The notes beneath the pieces were generated by a model. It saw only the letters and a program-made list of their open reading frames with translations. It made no database searches and was not told the origin of the DNA. The translations under genes and the position numbers were made by a program. A stretch of DNA of 64,000 nucleotides from the NCBI GenBank assembly GCA_039707655.1, contig CM077667.1, positions 418,295,409-418,359,408 on the forward strand. The letters are read 5' to 3'. Positions 12,361-25,304 of the stretch are shown here, one piece after another. This DNA is from Elymus sibiricus (taxonomy: Eukaryota > Streptophyta > Magnoliopsida > Poales > Poaceae). Within the stretch, counting starts at the first letter, position 1, and each line of letters starts with the position of its first letter.

Positions 12361-13880
12361 TTTTTTGTGGAAATTATTTCCGATTGCTGCAATTTATTTA
12401 CTACCGAGATTTATAGCCAGTAGCCCTCCAGGTGTGTGTCGGTCTATAACCCGAGATGCACCTGAAGGAAAAAATAATAATCAAAATAAAACCACTGATC
12501 CCAGTAGCCCCTGAGACTTAGGTCGATTTGCAAAATCGGCCTGAGGATCAAGTTCTTGCTTGGCGGCATACGTTAGGGATGGAAACGCGGTACGCAGTAG
12601 TTTCCGAGACTCGGGTTGGGTGCGGCCGACCAACCTGAGAATTGAATCTCCTCAGAAATCATATTGCACTTTGGATTTGCTGCATTGAATAGGCAATGTA
12701 GTAGCCCCCGAGCCTTAATTTAGGCACGGGTGGTCGAATTAAGGATCGATATTTGTTTGACACAAACTTTGTTAAGTTTGAAACAATTTATGTGTAATGA
12801 TTTTATGTATCCAAGTACTTTACATCATTAATGCTCGGATCCGCATTGTACTAAGACTTTGTTGACCGACTATCGGCTTCAACCTCCTTGGCCAGTAGCT
12901 GAGGAGTGTTTGTCCTACTTTATAAAGCCTTTACAAGGGCAAATATTTACGACAAACAAGGCAATCCGGCCACACGGTTTTATAAACAAAGGTACGCGGA
13001 GAGATATGTTATATTACTTTTTTAACGTAAGAAACATCTTCTGGAAAAAATAGTTCATTTATAAGTTCCTTTTCCCAGGATATCATGTTGACCATGATCG
13101 TGAAACCTCAACTCCGATGAATGTGGGAGGAAAATATTGAGGATTTAGTTTGGGGAATGTCCCCGAACTCTGTGGTCTTTAGTGAACCAAAATTTTCACT
13201 TCTGTCGTTGCCGACCAATTATATTCTTAAGATGGCTAGCTTTCGGCTTCACCCAGTCTGAGGTACTAACCCGGATGACCCGGAAGTAACAATCGCAGAG
13301 GTGCTCCCTTTACCCCCTAGCCGAACAATCAGGAACGTAGGGGGTAAGCACAGGAGCCAGGCAACCCAGCTTGGCTAAAATCTTAAGTCAAATTGATGCA
13401 TATATATGGCATTATAACGATCACTACGGAAGGCAGCTTTCGTATATTAACTACAAATGCCGATGATATGTTGGGCTCTCTAGGAATCCCGATGTATCTA
13501 TGCCGAGGTGCCACAAGGAACCCTCGGTATGATTTATTTCGACTCCGTCGTGACTGTTTATAATCTGAAAGTGGCCTATCATCGGCTTCCACCCCTTTGC
13601 AGATGCTACGCAGGGTGTTTCCGTACAAACAAGACAACCCTTAGCCGACGTCTCGGTGCCCAGAGGCGGTTGTGTTAGTGGAAATGAGGCAATCAGATAT
13701 TCAGGCTTTATAACTTTCACTTAGTCATAGGAGCATATGTTTTGGGGCAACTTAATAGCCCCCGGTATACGTCGACTCCTCGAATCATTCGAGGTCGAAC
13801 CACCCACAACTAGGCCTTTTCAAGAAAGAGAGGCCCTTCGTTTTACTCGTTTAACCTCGATCGGCTATATTTGGTTGAAC

Positions 13881-15623
13881 TGTTGGGGAACGTTGCATGG
13901 AAAACAAAAATTTTCTATGCACACGCAAGATCTATCCATGGAGATGCATAGCTATGAGAGGGGGAGTGTGTCTACGTACCCTCGTAGACCATAAGCGGAA
14001 GCGTTAAAACAACGCGGTTGATGTCGTCGAACAACTTCACGATCCAACCGACCGAGCACCGAACGTACGACACCTCCGCGTTCAGCACACGTTCAGCTCG
14101 GTGACGTCCTCGACTTCTTGATCCAGCAAGACGGCGAGGTAGTGGATGAGTTCCGGCAACACGACGGCGTGGTGACGGTGATGGTGATGCTATCTCCATA
14201 GGGCTTCGCCCAAGCACTGCGAAAATATGACCGAGGGACGGAACTGTAGAGGGGGGCGCCGCACACGGCTAAGACAATGTTGTGTTCTCCTTTGGGGCGC
14301 CCCCTCTCCTCTATTTATATATGTGTAGGGGCTTGGAATAGAAGGAATAGTGCCACGTGAACAGTAACCATGAATAGTACACACGTGGACTTGGACTCCA
14401 AAGTCCAATCCTATTCCTACTAGGACTCTCCCTTTTTCCTTCCCTAGCTGCGTGGGCTTTTGAGGACTTGGTGCGCCTGGCCCAATAACGCCAGGGTGCC
14501 TCCCCTTAGCCCATGCCAGCCCTTGGGACGTGGTGGACCCACTTGTGGACTTCCGGACCCCTCCGGAATCCTCCGGAACCTTCTGGAAGCTTCCCGGTAC
14601 AATACCGGAAAAAACTGCACCTTTTTCCGGAACCCAAAATATGACTTCCCATATATAAATCTTTACCTCTCGACCATTCCGAGACTCCTCGTGACGTCCG
14701 AGATCTCATCCGGGACTCCGAACAACATTCGGTTATCAATTCACATAACTCATATAACACTATATCGTCAACGAACGTTAAGCGTGCGGACCCTACGGGT
14801 GTGGGAATGATGTAGACATGACCGAGACACCTCTCCGGTCAATAACCAATAGCGGAACCTGGATGCCCATATTGGTTCCTACATATTCCACAAAGATCTT
14901 ATCGGTCGAACCGCAATGACAACATACGTAATTCCCTTTGTCCGTCGGTATGTTACTTGCCCGAGATTCGATCGTCAGTATCTCCATACCTAGTTCAATC
15001 TCGTTACCGGCAAGTCTCTTTACTCGTTCCGTAATACATCATCCCGTAACTAACTCCTTAGTCACTTTGCTTGCAAGCTTCTTATGATGTGCATTACCGA
15101 GAGGGCCCAGAGATACCTCTCCGAAACACGGAGTGACAAATCCCAGTCTCGATCCATGCCAACTCAACGGACACCTTCGGAGATACCTGTAGAGCATCTT
15201 TATGATCACCCGGTTACGTTGTGACGTTTGATAGCACACAAGGTATTCCTCCGGTATCCGGGAGTTGCATGATCTCATGGTCTGAGGAACATGTATTTGA
15301 CATTCAAGAAAGCAGTAGCAATAAACAAAACGATCATATGCTAAGCTAACGGATGGGTCTTGTCCATCACATCATTCTCCTAATGATGTGATCCCGTTAT
15401 CAAATGACAACTCATGTCTATGGTTAGGAAACCTTAACCATCTTTCATCAACGAGCTAGTCTAGTAGAGGCTCACTAGGGACACGGTATTTGTTTATGTA
15501 TTCACACATGTATTTAAGTTTCCGGTCAATACAATTCTAGCATGAATAATAAACCTTTATCATGAACAAGGAAATATAAAATAATAACAACTTTATTATT
15601 GCCTCTAGGGCATATTTCCATCA
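13881..15623 (-). repeat. 3' LTR of the copia element
   Basis: The 1,743-bp repeat is the left-hand copy, downstream of the coding region. Its sequence is nearly identical to the right-hand LTR. It includes an inverted terminal TG...CA and is preceded by TGAAC. Confidence 0.95.
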
Positions 15624-15640
15624 GTCTCCCACTTGCACTA
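15624..15640 (-). other. Copia polypurine tract
   Basis: On the minus strand the sequence immediately before the 3' LTR is GTGCAAGTGGGAGAC, the usual plus-strand primer site of this copia clade. Confidence 0.8.
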
Positions 15641-15656
15641 GAGTCAATAATCTAGA

Positions 15657-18600
15657 TTACATAGTAATGAATCTAACACCCATGGAGTCTTGGTGCTGAT
15701 CATGTTTTGATCGTGGAAGAGGCTTAGTCAACGGGTCTGCCACATTCAGATCCATGTGTACTTTGCAAATTTCTATGTCTCCATGCTTGACATATTCACG
15801 AATGGAGTTGAAGCGTCTCTTGATGTGTTTGGTCTTCTTGTGAAACCTGGGCTCCTTGGCTATGGCAATTGCTCCAGTGTTGTCACAAAAGATTGTCATT
15901 GGACCCGATGCACTAGGTATTATACCTAGATCGGATATGAACTCCTTCATCCAGACTCCTTCATGTGCTGCTTCCGAAGCAGCTATGTATTCCGCTTCAC
16001 ACGTAGATCCCGCCACGATGCTCTGCTTGGAACTTCATCAACTGACAGCTCCACCATTTAATATAAATACGTATCCGGTTTGTGACTTAGAGCCATCCGG
16101 ATCAGTGTCGAAGCTTGCATCGACGTAACCCTTTACGACGAGCTCTTCGTCACCTCCATAAACGAGAAACATGTCCTTGGTCCTTTTCAGGTACTTCAGG
16201 ATATTCTTGACCGCTGTCCAGTGATCCACTCCTGGATTACTCTGGTACCTCCCTGCCAAACTTATGGCAAGGCACACATCAGGTCTGGTACACAGCATGG
16301 CATACATAATAGAACCTATGGCTGAGGCATAGGGAATGACTTTCATTTTCTCTATATCATCTGCCGTGGTCGGGCATTGAGTCTGACTCAACTTCACACT
16401 TTGCAAGACAGGCAAGAACCCTTTCTTTGACTGATCCATTTTGAACTTCTTCAAAACTTTGTCAAGGTATGTGCTTTGTGAAAGTCCTATCAAGCGTCTT
16501 GATCTATCCCTATAGATCTTGATGCCCAATATATAAGCAGCTTCACCGAGGTCTTTCATTGAAAAATTCTTATTCAAGTATCCCTTTATGCCATCCAGAA
16601 ATTCTATATCATTTCCAATCAACAATATGTCATCCACATATAATATTAGAAATGCTACAGAGCTCCCACTCACTTTCTTGTAAATACAGGCTTCACCGTA
16701 AGTCTGTACAAAACCATATGCTTTGATCACCTCATCAAAGCGTATATTCCAACTCCGAGATGCTTGCACCAGTCCATAGATGGATCGCTGGAGCTTGCAC
16801 ACTTTGTTAGCACCCTTAGGATCGACAAAACCTTCTGGTTGCATCATATACAACTCTTCTTTGAGAAATCCATTAAGGAATGCAGTTTTGACATCCATTT
16901 GCCAGATTTCATAATCATAAAATGCGGCAATTGCTAACATGATTCGGACAGACTTAAGCATCGCTACGGGTGAGAAAGTCTCATCGTAGTCAACCCCTTG
17001 AACTTGTCGAAAACCTTTCGCGACAAGTCGAGCTTTGTAGACAGTGATATTACCATCAGCATCTGTCTTCCTCTTAAAAATCCATTTATTCTCAATGGCT
17101 TGCCGATCATCGGGCAAGTCCACCAAAGTCCACACTTTGTTCTCATACATGGATCCTATCTCAGATTTCATGGCCTCAAGCCATTTGTTAGAATCCGGGC
17201 TCATCATGGCTTCTTCATAGTTCGTAGGTTCGCTGTTGTCTAACAACATAACTTCCAAAACAGGATTACCGTACCACTCTGGTGTGGAACGTACTCTGGT
17301 CGACCTACGAATTTCAGTAGTAACTTGATCTGAAGTTTCATGATCTTTATCATTATCTTCCTCTCTTATTGGTGTATGCATCATGGGAATGATTTTCTCT
17401 GATGAGCTACTTTCCAATTCGAGAGAAGGTACAATTACCTCATCAAGTTCTACTTTCCTCCCACTCACTTCTTTCGAGAGAAACTCCTTCTCTAGAAAGG
17501 ACCCATTCTTGGCAACAAAGACCTTGCCTTCGGATCTGTGGTAGAAGGTGTACCCAATTGTTTCTTTAGGGTATCCTATGAAGACACACTTCTTCGCTTT
17601 GGGTTCGAGCTTATCAGGTTGAAGCTTTTTCACATAAGCATCGCATCCCCAAACTTTAAGAAACGACAGCTTAGGTTTCTTGCCAAACCATAGTTCATAC
17701 GGTGTCGTCTCAACGGATTTAGACGGTGCCCTATTTAACGTGAATGCAGCTGTCTCTAATGCATAACCCCAAAACGATAGTGGCAAATCGGTAAGAGACA
17801 TCATAGAACGCACCATATCCAATAAAGTACGGTTACGACGTTCGGACACACCATTACGCTGTGGTGTTCCAGGTGGCGTGAGTTGTGAAACAATTCCACA
17901 TTTTCTTAAATGAAGGCCAAACTCGTAACTCAAATATTCGCCTCCGCGATCAGATCGTAGAAACTTTATTTTCTTGTTACGATGATTCTCTACTTCACTC
18001 TGAAATTCTTTGAACTTTTCAAATGTTTCAGACTTGTGTTTCATCAAGTAGATATACCCATATCTACTCAAATCATCTGTGAAGGTTAGAAAATAACGAT
18101 ACCCGCCGCGTGTTTCAACATTCATCGGACCGCATACATCGGTATGTATTATTTCCAACAAATCAGTAGCTCGCTCCATTGTTCCGGAGAACGGAGTTTT
18201 AGTCATCTTGCCCATGAGGCATGGTTCGCAAGTATCAAATGATTCATAATCAAGAGATTCCAAAAGTCCATCCACATGGAGTTTCTTCATGCACTTTACA
18301 CCAATATGACCTAAATGGCAGTGCCACAAGTATGTTGCACTATCATTATCAACTTTGCATCTTTTGGCATCAATATTATGAATATGTGTATCACTACGAT
18401 CGAGATTCAACAAGAATAGACCATTCACAAAAGGTGCGTGACCATAAAAGATGTTACTCATATAAATAGAACAACCATTATTCTCTGACTTAAATGAATA
18501 ACTGTCTCGCAATAAACAAGATCCAGATATAATGTTCATGCTCAACGCTGGCACCAAATAACAATTATTGAGGTCTAAAACTAATCCCGAAGGTAGATGT

Positions 18601-18797
18601 AGAGGTAGCGTGCCGACGGCGATCACATCAACCTTGGAACCATTCCCGACGCGCATCGTCACCTCGTCCTTAGCCAATCTTCGCTTTATTCCGTAGCTCC
18701 TGTTTCGAGTTACAAATATGAGCAACCGAACCAGTATCAAATACCCAGGCGCTACTGCGAGCATTAGTGAGGAACACATCAATAACATGTATATCAA
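15657..18797 (-). pseudogene. Copia pol: integrase, reverse transcriptase, RNase H (broken)
   Basis: Reading right to left, the frame covers the end of protease, an integrase zinc finger (H-x4-H ... C-x2-C at HCHLGHIG and CEPCLMGK), an integrase core with D-D-E residues in HTDVCGPM, RSDRGGEY and NGVSERRN, a reverse transcriptase with the catalytic YVDDILL, and RNase H with GSTCEAEY and DNTGA. Two adjacent TGA codons at 16,035-16,040 interrupt the polyprotein just before the RNase H segment, which stays open to a stop at 15,657. At the other end the gag frame does not lead into pol because of an extra A in the run near 18,685-18,688. The clade and domain order are those of BARE/Angela elements. 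Confidence 0.92.
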
Positions 18798-19641
18798 ATA
18801 TACCTTTGCTCACTTTGCCATCCTTCTTATCCGCCAAATACTTGGGGCAGTTCCGCTTCCAGTGACCAGTCCCTTTGCAGTAGAAGCACTCTGTTTCAGG
18901 CCTGGGTCCAGCTTTGGGTTTCTTCGTGGGAGCGGCAACTTGCTTGCCGTTCTTCTTGAAGTTCCCCTTCTTTCCCTTGCCCTTTTTCTTGAAACTAGTG
19001 GTTTTGTTAACCATCAACACTTGATGCTCCTTCTTGATTTCTACCTCCGCTGATTTCAGCATCGCGAAGAGCTCGGGAATTGTCTTCTCCATCCCTTGCA
19101 TATTATAGCTCATCACGAAGCCTTTATAGCTTGGTGGCAGTGACTGAAAAACTCTGTCAATAACACTCTCATCCGGAAGATCAATTCCCAGCCGAGTCAA
19201 GTGGTTGTGGTACCCAGACATTCTGAGTATGTGTTCACTGACAGAACTGTTCTCCTCCATCTTACAGCTAAAGAACTTGTTGGAGACTTCATATCTCTCA
19301 ACCCGGGCATTAGCTTGAAATATCAATTTCAGCTCTTGGAACATCTCATATGCTCCGTGGCGTTCAAAACGCTTTTGCAGTCCCGGTTCTAAGCCGTAGA
19401 GCATGGCACACTGAACTATCGAGTAGTCATCAGATCGAGCCTGCCAGGCGTTCACAACGTCTGCAGCAGCTCCTGCAGCAGGTCCATCACCTAGCGGTGC
19501 ATCAAGGACATAATTCTTCTGTGCAGCAATGAGGATAATCCTCAAGTTACAGACCCAGTCTGTGTAGTTGCTACCATCATCTTTCAACTTAGCTTTCTCT
19601 AGGAACGCATTAAAATTCAACGGAACAGTAGCACGGGCCAT
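18670..19641 (-). CDS. Copia gag with zinc knuckle and protease start
   Basis: The 323-residue frame begins with the ATG at 19,641, about 1.2 kb inside the 5' LTR. The N-terminal two thirds is a copia-type gag (UBN2-like) domain. A lysine-rich stretch follows, then the CCHC zinc knuckle CFYCKGTGHWKRNC around residues 255-270, then the aspartic protease motif VFDTGS. In intact relatives gag and pol are one reading frame; here the frame is lost 3' of the protease motif by a 1-bp insertion near 18,687. Gag itself looks complete. Confidence 0.9.
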   Translation of the reverse strand: MARATVPLNFNAFLEKAKLKDDGSNYTDWVCNLRIILIAAQKNYVLDAPLGDGPAAGAAADVVNAWQARSDDYSIVQCAMLYGLEPGLQKRFERHGAYEMFQELKLIFQANARVERYEVSNKFFSCKMEENSSVSEHILRMSGYHNHLTRLGIDLPDESVIDRVFQSLPPSYKGFVMSYNMQGMEKTIPELFAMLKSAEVEIKKEHQVLMVNKTTSFKKKGKGKKGNFKKNGKQVAAPTKKPKAGPRPETECFYCKGTGHWKRNCPKYLADKKDGKVSKGIFDIHVIDVFLTNARSSAWVFDTGSVAHICNSKQELRNKAKIG

Positions 19642-20864
19642 TTATCTACAACATAGATATGCAAAGAAACCATCAAGACTAAGTTCATGATAAATTAAGT
19701 TCAAATAATCAAATTACTAATGAACTCCCACTTAAATTAACATCCCTCAAGTTAACTAAGTGATACATGATCCAAATCAACTAGCCCATGTCCGATCATC
19801 ACGTGAGATGGGATAGTCATCAATGGTGAACATCTCCATGTTGATCATATGTACTATGTGACTCATGTTCGACCTTTCGGTCTCCAATGTTCCGAGACCA
19901 TGTCTGTACATGCTAGGCTCGTCAAGTTTAACCCAAGTATTCTGCTTGTGTAAAACTGGCTTACACCCGTTGTATGTGAACGTAGAATCTATCACACCCG
20001 ATCATCACGAGGTGCTTCGAAACGACGAACTTTAGCAACGGTGCATACTCGGGGAGAACACTTTTATCTTGAAATTTAATGAAGGGATCATCTTATAATG
20101 CTACCGTCGTTCTAAGCAAAATAAGATGCATAAAGGATAAACATCACATGCAATCAAAATATGTGACATGATATGGCCATCATCTTGTGCTTTTGATCTC
20201 CATCTCCAAAGCATCGTCATGATCTCCATCGTCACCGGCTCGACACCTTGATCTCCATCATTGCGTCGTGGTCATCTCGCCAACTATTGCTTCTACAACT
20301 ATTGCTAACGCATAGCGATAAAGTAAAGCAATTACATGGCGCTTGCATTTCATACAATAAAGAGACAACCATAAGGCTCCTACCGGTTGCCGATAAATTA
20401 CAAAACATGATCATCTCATACAATAACGTATATCACATCATGTCTTGACCATATCACATCAGAGCATACCCTGCAAAAACAAGTTAGACGTCCTCTACTT
20501 TGTTGTTGTAAGTTTTACGTGGCTGCCACGGGCTTCTAGCAAGAACCGTTCTTACCTACGGCACAAAACCACAACGGTGATTTATCAAGTTTGCTGTTTT
20601 AACCTTCAACAAGGACCGACCGCAGTCAAATTCGATTCAACTAAAGTAGGAGAAACAGACACCCGCCAGCCACCTTTATGCAAAACAAGTTGCATGTCTG
20701 TCGGTGAAATCGGTCTCATGTACGTGGACATGTAAGGTTGGTCCGGGCCGCTTCATCTTACAATACCGCCGAATCAAAATAAGACGTTGGTGGTAAGCAG
20801 TAAGACGATCACTGCCCACAACTCTTTGTGTTCTACTCGTGCATATCATCTACGCATAGACCTG
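19642..20864 (-). other. Copia 5' untranslated leader
   Basis: About 1.2 kb lies between the primer-binding site and the gag start. I see no ORF of note. A long untranslated leader containing the packaging signal is usual for BARE-type elements. Confidence 0.6.
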
Positions 20865-20876
20865 GCTCTGATACCA
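20865..20876 (-). other. Copia primer-binding site (tRNA-iMet)
   Basis: The minus strand reads TGGTATCAGAGC one base inside the 5' LTR, the standard match to the 3' end of initiator methionine tRNA. It fixes the element's orientation. Confidence 0.93.
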
Positions 20877-20877
20877 C

Positions 20878-22620
20878 TGTTGGGGAACGTTGCATGGAAA
20901 ACAAAAAATTTCTACGCACACGCAAGATCTATCCATGGAGATGCATAGCTATGAGAGGGGGAGTGTGTCTACGTACCCTCGTAGACTGTAAGCGGAAGCG
21001 TTAGAACAACGCGGTTGATGTCGTCGAACAACTTCACGATCCAACCGACTGAGCACCGAACGTACGGCACCTCCGCGTTCAGCACACGTTCAGCTCGGTG
21101 ACGTCCTCGACTTCTTGATCCAGCAAGACGGCGAGGTAGTGGATGAGTTCCGGAAACACGACGGCGTGGTGACGGTGATGGTGATGCTATCTCCACAGGG
21201 CTTCGCCCAAGCACTGCGAAAATATGACCGAGGGACGGAACTGTAGAGGGGGGCGCCGCACACGGCTAAGACAATGTTGTGTTCTCCTTTGGGGCGCCCC
21301 CTCTCCTCTATTTATATATGTGTAGGGGCTTGGAATAGAAGGAATAGTGCCACGTGAACAGGTACCATGAATAGTACACACGTGGACTTGGACTCCAAAG
21401 TCCAATCCTATTCCTACTAGGACTCTCCCTTTTTCCTTCCCTAGCTGCGTGGGCTTTTGAGGACTTGGTGCGCCTGGCCCAATAAGGCCAGGGCGCCTCC
21501 CCTTAGCCCATGCCAGACCTTGGGATGTGGTGGACCCACTTGTGGACTTCCGGACCCCTCCGGAATCCTCCGGAACCTTCTGGAAGCTTCCCGGTACCAT
21601 ACCGGAAAAAACTGCACCTTTTTCCGGAACCCAAAATATGACTTCCCATATATAAATATTTACCTCTCGACCATTCCGAGACTCCTCGTGACGTCTGGGA
21701 TCTCATCCGGGACTCCGAACAACATTCGGTTATCAATTCACATAACTCATATAACACTATATCGTCAACGAACGTTAATCGTGCGGACCCTACGGGTTCG
21801 GGAATGATGTAGACATGACCGAGACGCCTCTCCGGTCAATAACCAATAGCGGAACCTGGATGCCCATATTGGTTCCTACATATTCCACAAAGATCTTATC
21901 GGTCGAACTGCAATGACAACATACGTAATTCCCTTTGTCCGTCGGTATGTTACTTGCCCGAGATTCGATCGTCGGTATCTCCATACCTAGTTCAATCTCG
22001 TTACCGGCAAGTCTCTTTACTCGTTCCGTAATACATCATCCCGTAACTAACTCCTTAGTCACTTTGCTTGCAAGCTTCTTATGATGTGCATTACCGAGAG
22101 GGCCCAGAGATACCTCTCCGAAACACGGAGTGACAAATCCCAGTCTCGATCCATGCCAACTCAACGGACACCTTCGGAGATACCTGTAGAGCATCTTTAT
22201 GATCACCCGGTTACGTTGTGACGTTTGATAGCACACAAGGTATTCCTCCGGTATCCGGGAGTTGCATGATCTCATGGTCTGAGGAACATGTATTTGACAT
22301 TCAAGAAAGCAGTAGCAATAAACAGAACGATCATATGCTAAGCTAACGGATGGGTCTTGTCCATCACATCATTCTCCTAATGATGTGATCCCGTTATCAA
22401 ATGACAACTCATGTCTATGGTTAGGAAACCTTAACCATCTTTCATCAACGAGCTAGTCTAGTAGAGGCTCACTAGGGACACGGTATTTGTTTATGTATTC
22501 ACACATGTATTTAAGTTTCCGGTCAATACAATTCTAGCATGAATAATAAACCTTTATCATGAACAAGGAAATATAAAATAATAACAACTTTATTATTGCC
22601 TCTAGGGCATATTTCCATCA
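20878..22620 (-). repeat. 5' LTR of the copia element
   Basis: The 1,743-bp right-hand copy lies upstream of gag and should contain the promoter. On the minus strand a TATA-like ACATATATAAATAGAGG lies near 21,306-21,325. The repeat is followed by the duplication TGAAC. Confidence 0.94.
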
Positions 22621-22625
22621 TGAAC

Positions 22626-25304
22626 ACCTCCTGCGGTTCGCTGACCGATTTACGCTTGTTGTGACAGTCAGCTTTCGGCTTTCTCCAACTGAGGCACTTA
22701 ACTAGTTAAACCAGAAGTGACAATCGCAGTGGTTCTCCCTTTACTCCTTAGCCGAACAAAGCGGAAACGTAAGGGGTGAGCACAGGAGCCGGGCAATCCA
22801 GCTATAGACCAAAGACACAACTTGAAATCAATGCATATAAATGCGAAATACCGAGGACATTTCGCCAAGGACTGCATGGAGTACCTTGGTTTTTGGTGAG
22901 TTCGGTGCTAACCGCAGACCCACTTTAATATTGCCGATGCGTGAAATGCATCTGGCGTTGTACTGTGAGAGTTATGCTCGGAAAAACCAAAAAACTTATG
23001 CAAAAAACTTTATGTTTAGATAAAAGAAAATTGTGCCAATCCTAAATTGGTCTAAAATTTAATTTTTGCTTCCGTCGTGCTTTAACATGACACATCCGAT
23101 CTCAAGACTTCAAGCGGATCAGCCTTCGGCTTTAACCTCCTATCCTGAAGGTAGAGTGCTTCTCAGGCCAGTTTAGCGAACTAAACTCGAGCGGCTTTAG
23201 AGAGAAACTAGGCTATTCGGCTATTGACCACACACTCGAGTCGAGAAAGGAGCGGTAGAAAAAGACTTTGCAACGACCAAGAAGAAAATATTTATTATAA
23301 AACGGCTCATATAAATTTAAGAGCCCCAAGTTAACATGGGAAAATGAAGTGTTTTTAACAAACAACGCTTTTAACAAGCTAAGTTTTTAACAAACAACGC
23401 TTTTAACAAGCTAAGTTTTTAACAAACAACTTTTTTGTTTAACAAAAATATAATGCTTGGTTGAACCGCAGAAAAATTAATTTTTTTAAAAGGAATTTGA
23501 GCCTGAAAGCGACTTAGTTGGTTAATGTGTCGGCGTTGATGATGCAGTCCAGACTTGTGGCAAGATGCAGGAGCCCATTGATCTGTGAAAAATCCGGTAC
23601 GGTGCATTGTCCTCGGCTTGGCCGAGGTCCCAGCCCCCAAGCCGGTTCCGAGGTGGCCGAGCGACGAGCTCGGCTTGATGAAGTGATGACACAACATTGC
23701 CGACGTGGCGAGCGCAGCCCCCGGTCTAGCCAAGGGGACACAACATCTCGGAAGGTGATGTCGGAGACCCAAGAGTAGGTTGATAAAGTGATGCCGAAGC
23801 CCCCGATCCAGCCGAGGTGAGGTCGGCAGTGTGACGCCGACTTAGTGAAGTGACGGCGCGGGTATGTCGACATTGGACAACGCGGCAAGATGACGACACA
23901 ATTCAGACGACGATGTCGGCACACCGAGGTGACAGTGCGGTCCGGTCTAAATCAATTGCCTGCACGCATAAAATAGTGCAATCCGAAAAAGAATAATATC
24001 CATATATAATATAACTTGCATAACTAATTTACGTAAAGTAAATTATAAAATAAATATGGCCCTCGCGCCAAGGTTAGATCGTCGACATGAGTAGGATCTC
24101 GTGACGCGACGCGGCATAATCCAAACCGCAGGGCGATGTGGGCGAAGTTGATTCGTGAGCATGAAGCTGACCAAGCTGTGCACGAAGCACTTGAAAGATA
24201 AAACGCCAGCTAATCGTGGTGCCTTTATATGAATTAGTATAGCTCATCCATCATGCACTATTCACCTATCAAATATCGAGAGACGTGCCTAACATGAAGT
24301 ACGAAAGGAATCAAACTAGCTGTGCAACTCCGCTAAGTTCCCTTTGAAAAAAGGGAGAAAACTTAGCTGATTAGTCTTCTTTACTTGGACGGACGTGATG
24401 ATCAGTAGCACGTCAGGACGCCTTAACCGAGCGAGGAAAAATTTCATGGGCGCCTTCCACACGGATGCGTGCGCCACTCTGTGACCTGGGGCAACAGCAA
24501 ACCTAGGCTTCGGGAACAAGACGTACCACTTCGAATGCCGGCTGTGATTTTCCCTGCACACATAATGCAGTGCGAAACCAAAGTAAAATATATCTTTACA
24601 CAATCAATTTACGCAAAGAAATAATTCAATGTATATAGCTTGTGCATCGAGATCGCATCGGCAATGCGGCGACTTCGACATAGGTCGGAGTTCAAGGGAC
24701 ATCGGTGTCGAGGTTTTTGTGCTGACGCCGCAACGAAATTTCAATAACCGTGTCGCGTGAGCAGTGCCCGTGGACCTGCGCGTAGGAATCCAGGCTCCAA
24801 TTTGTGAAATAATTAGCACACTCCATGTATAATTAAATAATAAAAAAAGAAAAGAGTAAGGATCGAATCTCCCTGCTATCACTAAGCCGAATCCTCGTGG
24901 GACTTGGGGGCGCTGCTCCATGTATAGTACGCATCCATGCTCTCCTTCGGCTGCATAGTGCTTCTCGGCAGGATCGCCGTCAGCCGGATCGCTTTTTAAG
25001 TTGACCTACACAGCGGCTAGCTGCACGCATGTGCTACTTCAAGACCTTCCCTGGCACGTGAGGTAGCACATCTTGACATTTTCTGCTAGTTATTCGCAGT
25101 AGACTTTGATCCGACGTACTCCGGCATGCGGCCGCCGCTAAGGTTTTTTAGATCCGATCTGACTGCAAACAAATAGCACGATACGACCGCGATGATTTTG
25201 TAAAAGAAATAACTTACGTGAAACAGATCTAACTGAAAAAATATCACCTGATCATCCCATCGATCCTTGGCGATCGCCCAACAGGCTCTCAATGAAAGCA
25301 CCAA
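22626..25304 (-). repeat. Internal region of the CCAAT element, right part, non-coding
   Basis: This is the 5' half of the outer element's internal region, right of the copia insertion. No gag or pol motifs are present. It contains many GGCCGAGG/CTCGGC-type motifs around 23,620-23,930, two CACACATAATGCAGTGCGAAA-like segments near 23,955 and 24,557, and a short 32-bp tandem repeat. Its overall character is of a large non-coding retrotransposon derivative. Confidence 0.7.
23351..23440. repeat. 32-bp tandem repeat, about 2.7 copies
   Basis: The unit GTTTTTAACAAACAACGC followed by TTTTAACAAGCTAA starts at 23,351, 23,383 and 23,415, the last copy being partial. Confidence 0.75.

Larger units (their letters stand above)
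13881..22620 (-). mobile_element. BARE/Angela-type Ty1-copia retrotransposon, TSD TGAAC
   Basis: LTRs of 1,743 bp each (13,881-15,623 and 20,878-22,620) start TGTTGGGGAACGTTGCATGG and end TTTCCATCA. The target duplication TGAAC lies at 13,876-13,880 and 22,621-22,625. The primer-binding site is complementary to initiator Met-tRNA, and the polypurine tract is on the minus strand, so transcription runs right to left. The order is gag, protease, integrase, reverse transcriptase, RNase H, as in copia elements. I count roughly 26 LTR differences (about 1.5%), suggesting a fairly recent insertion. The coding region has a frameshift and two adjacent stops, so this copy is not autonomous. Confidence 0.95.

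Noticed and set aside
20865..20876. A tRNA-like sequence
   Set aside because: It is a primer-binding site complementary to a tRNA end, not a tRNA gene; no cloverleaf.
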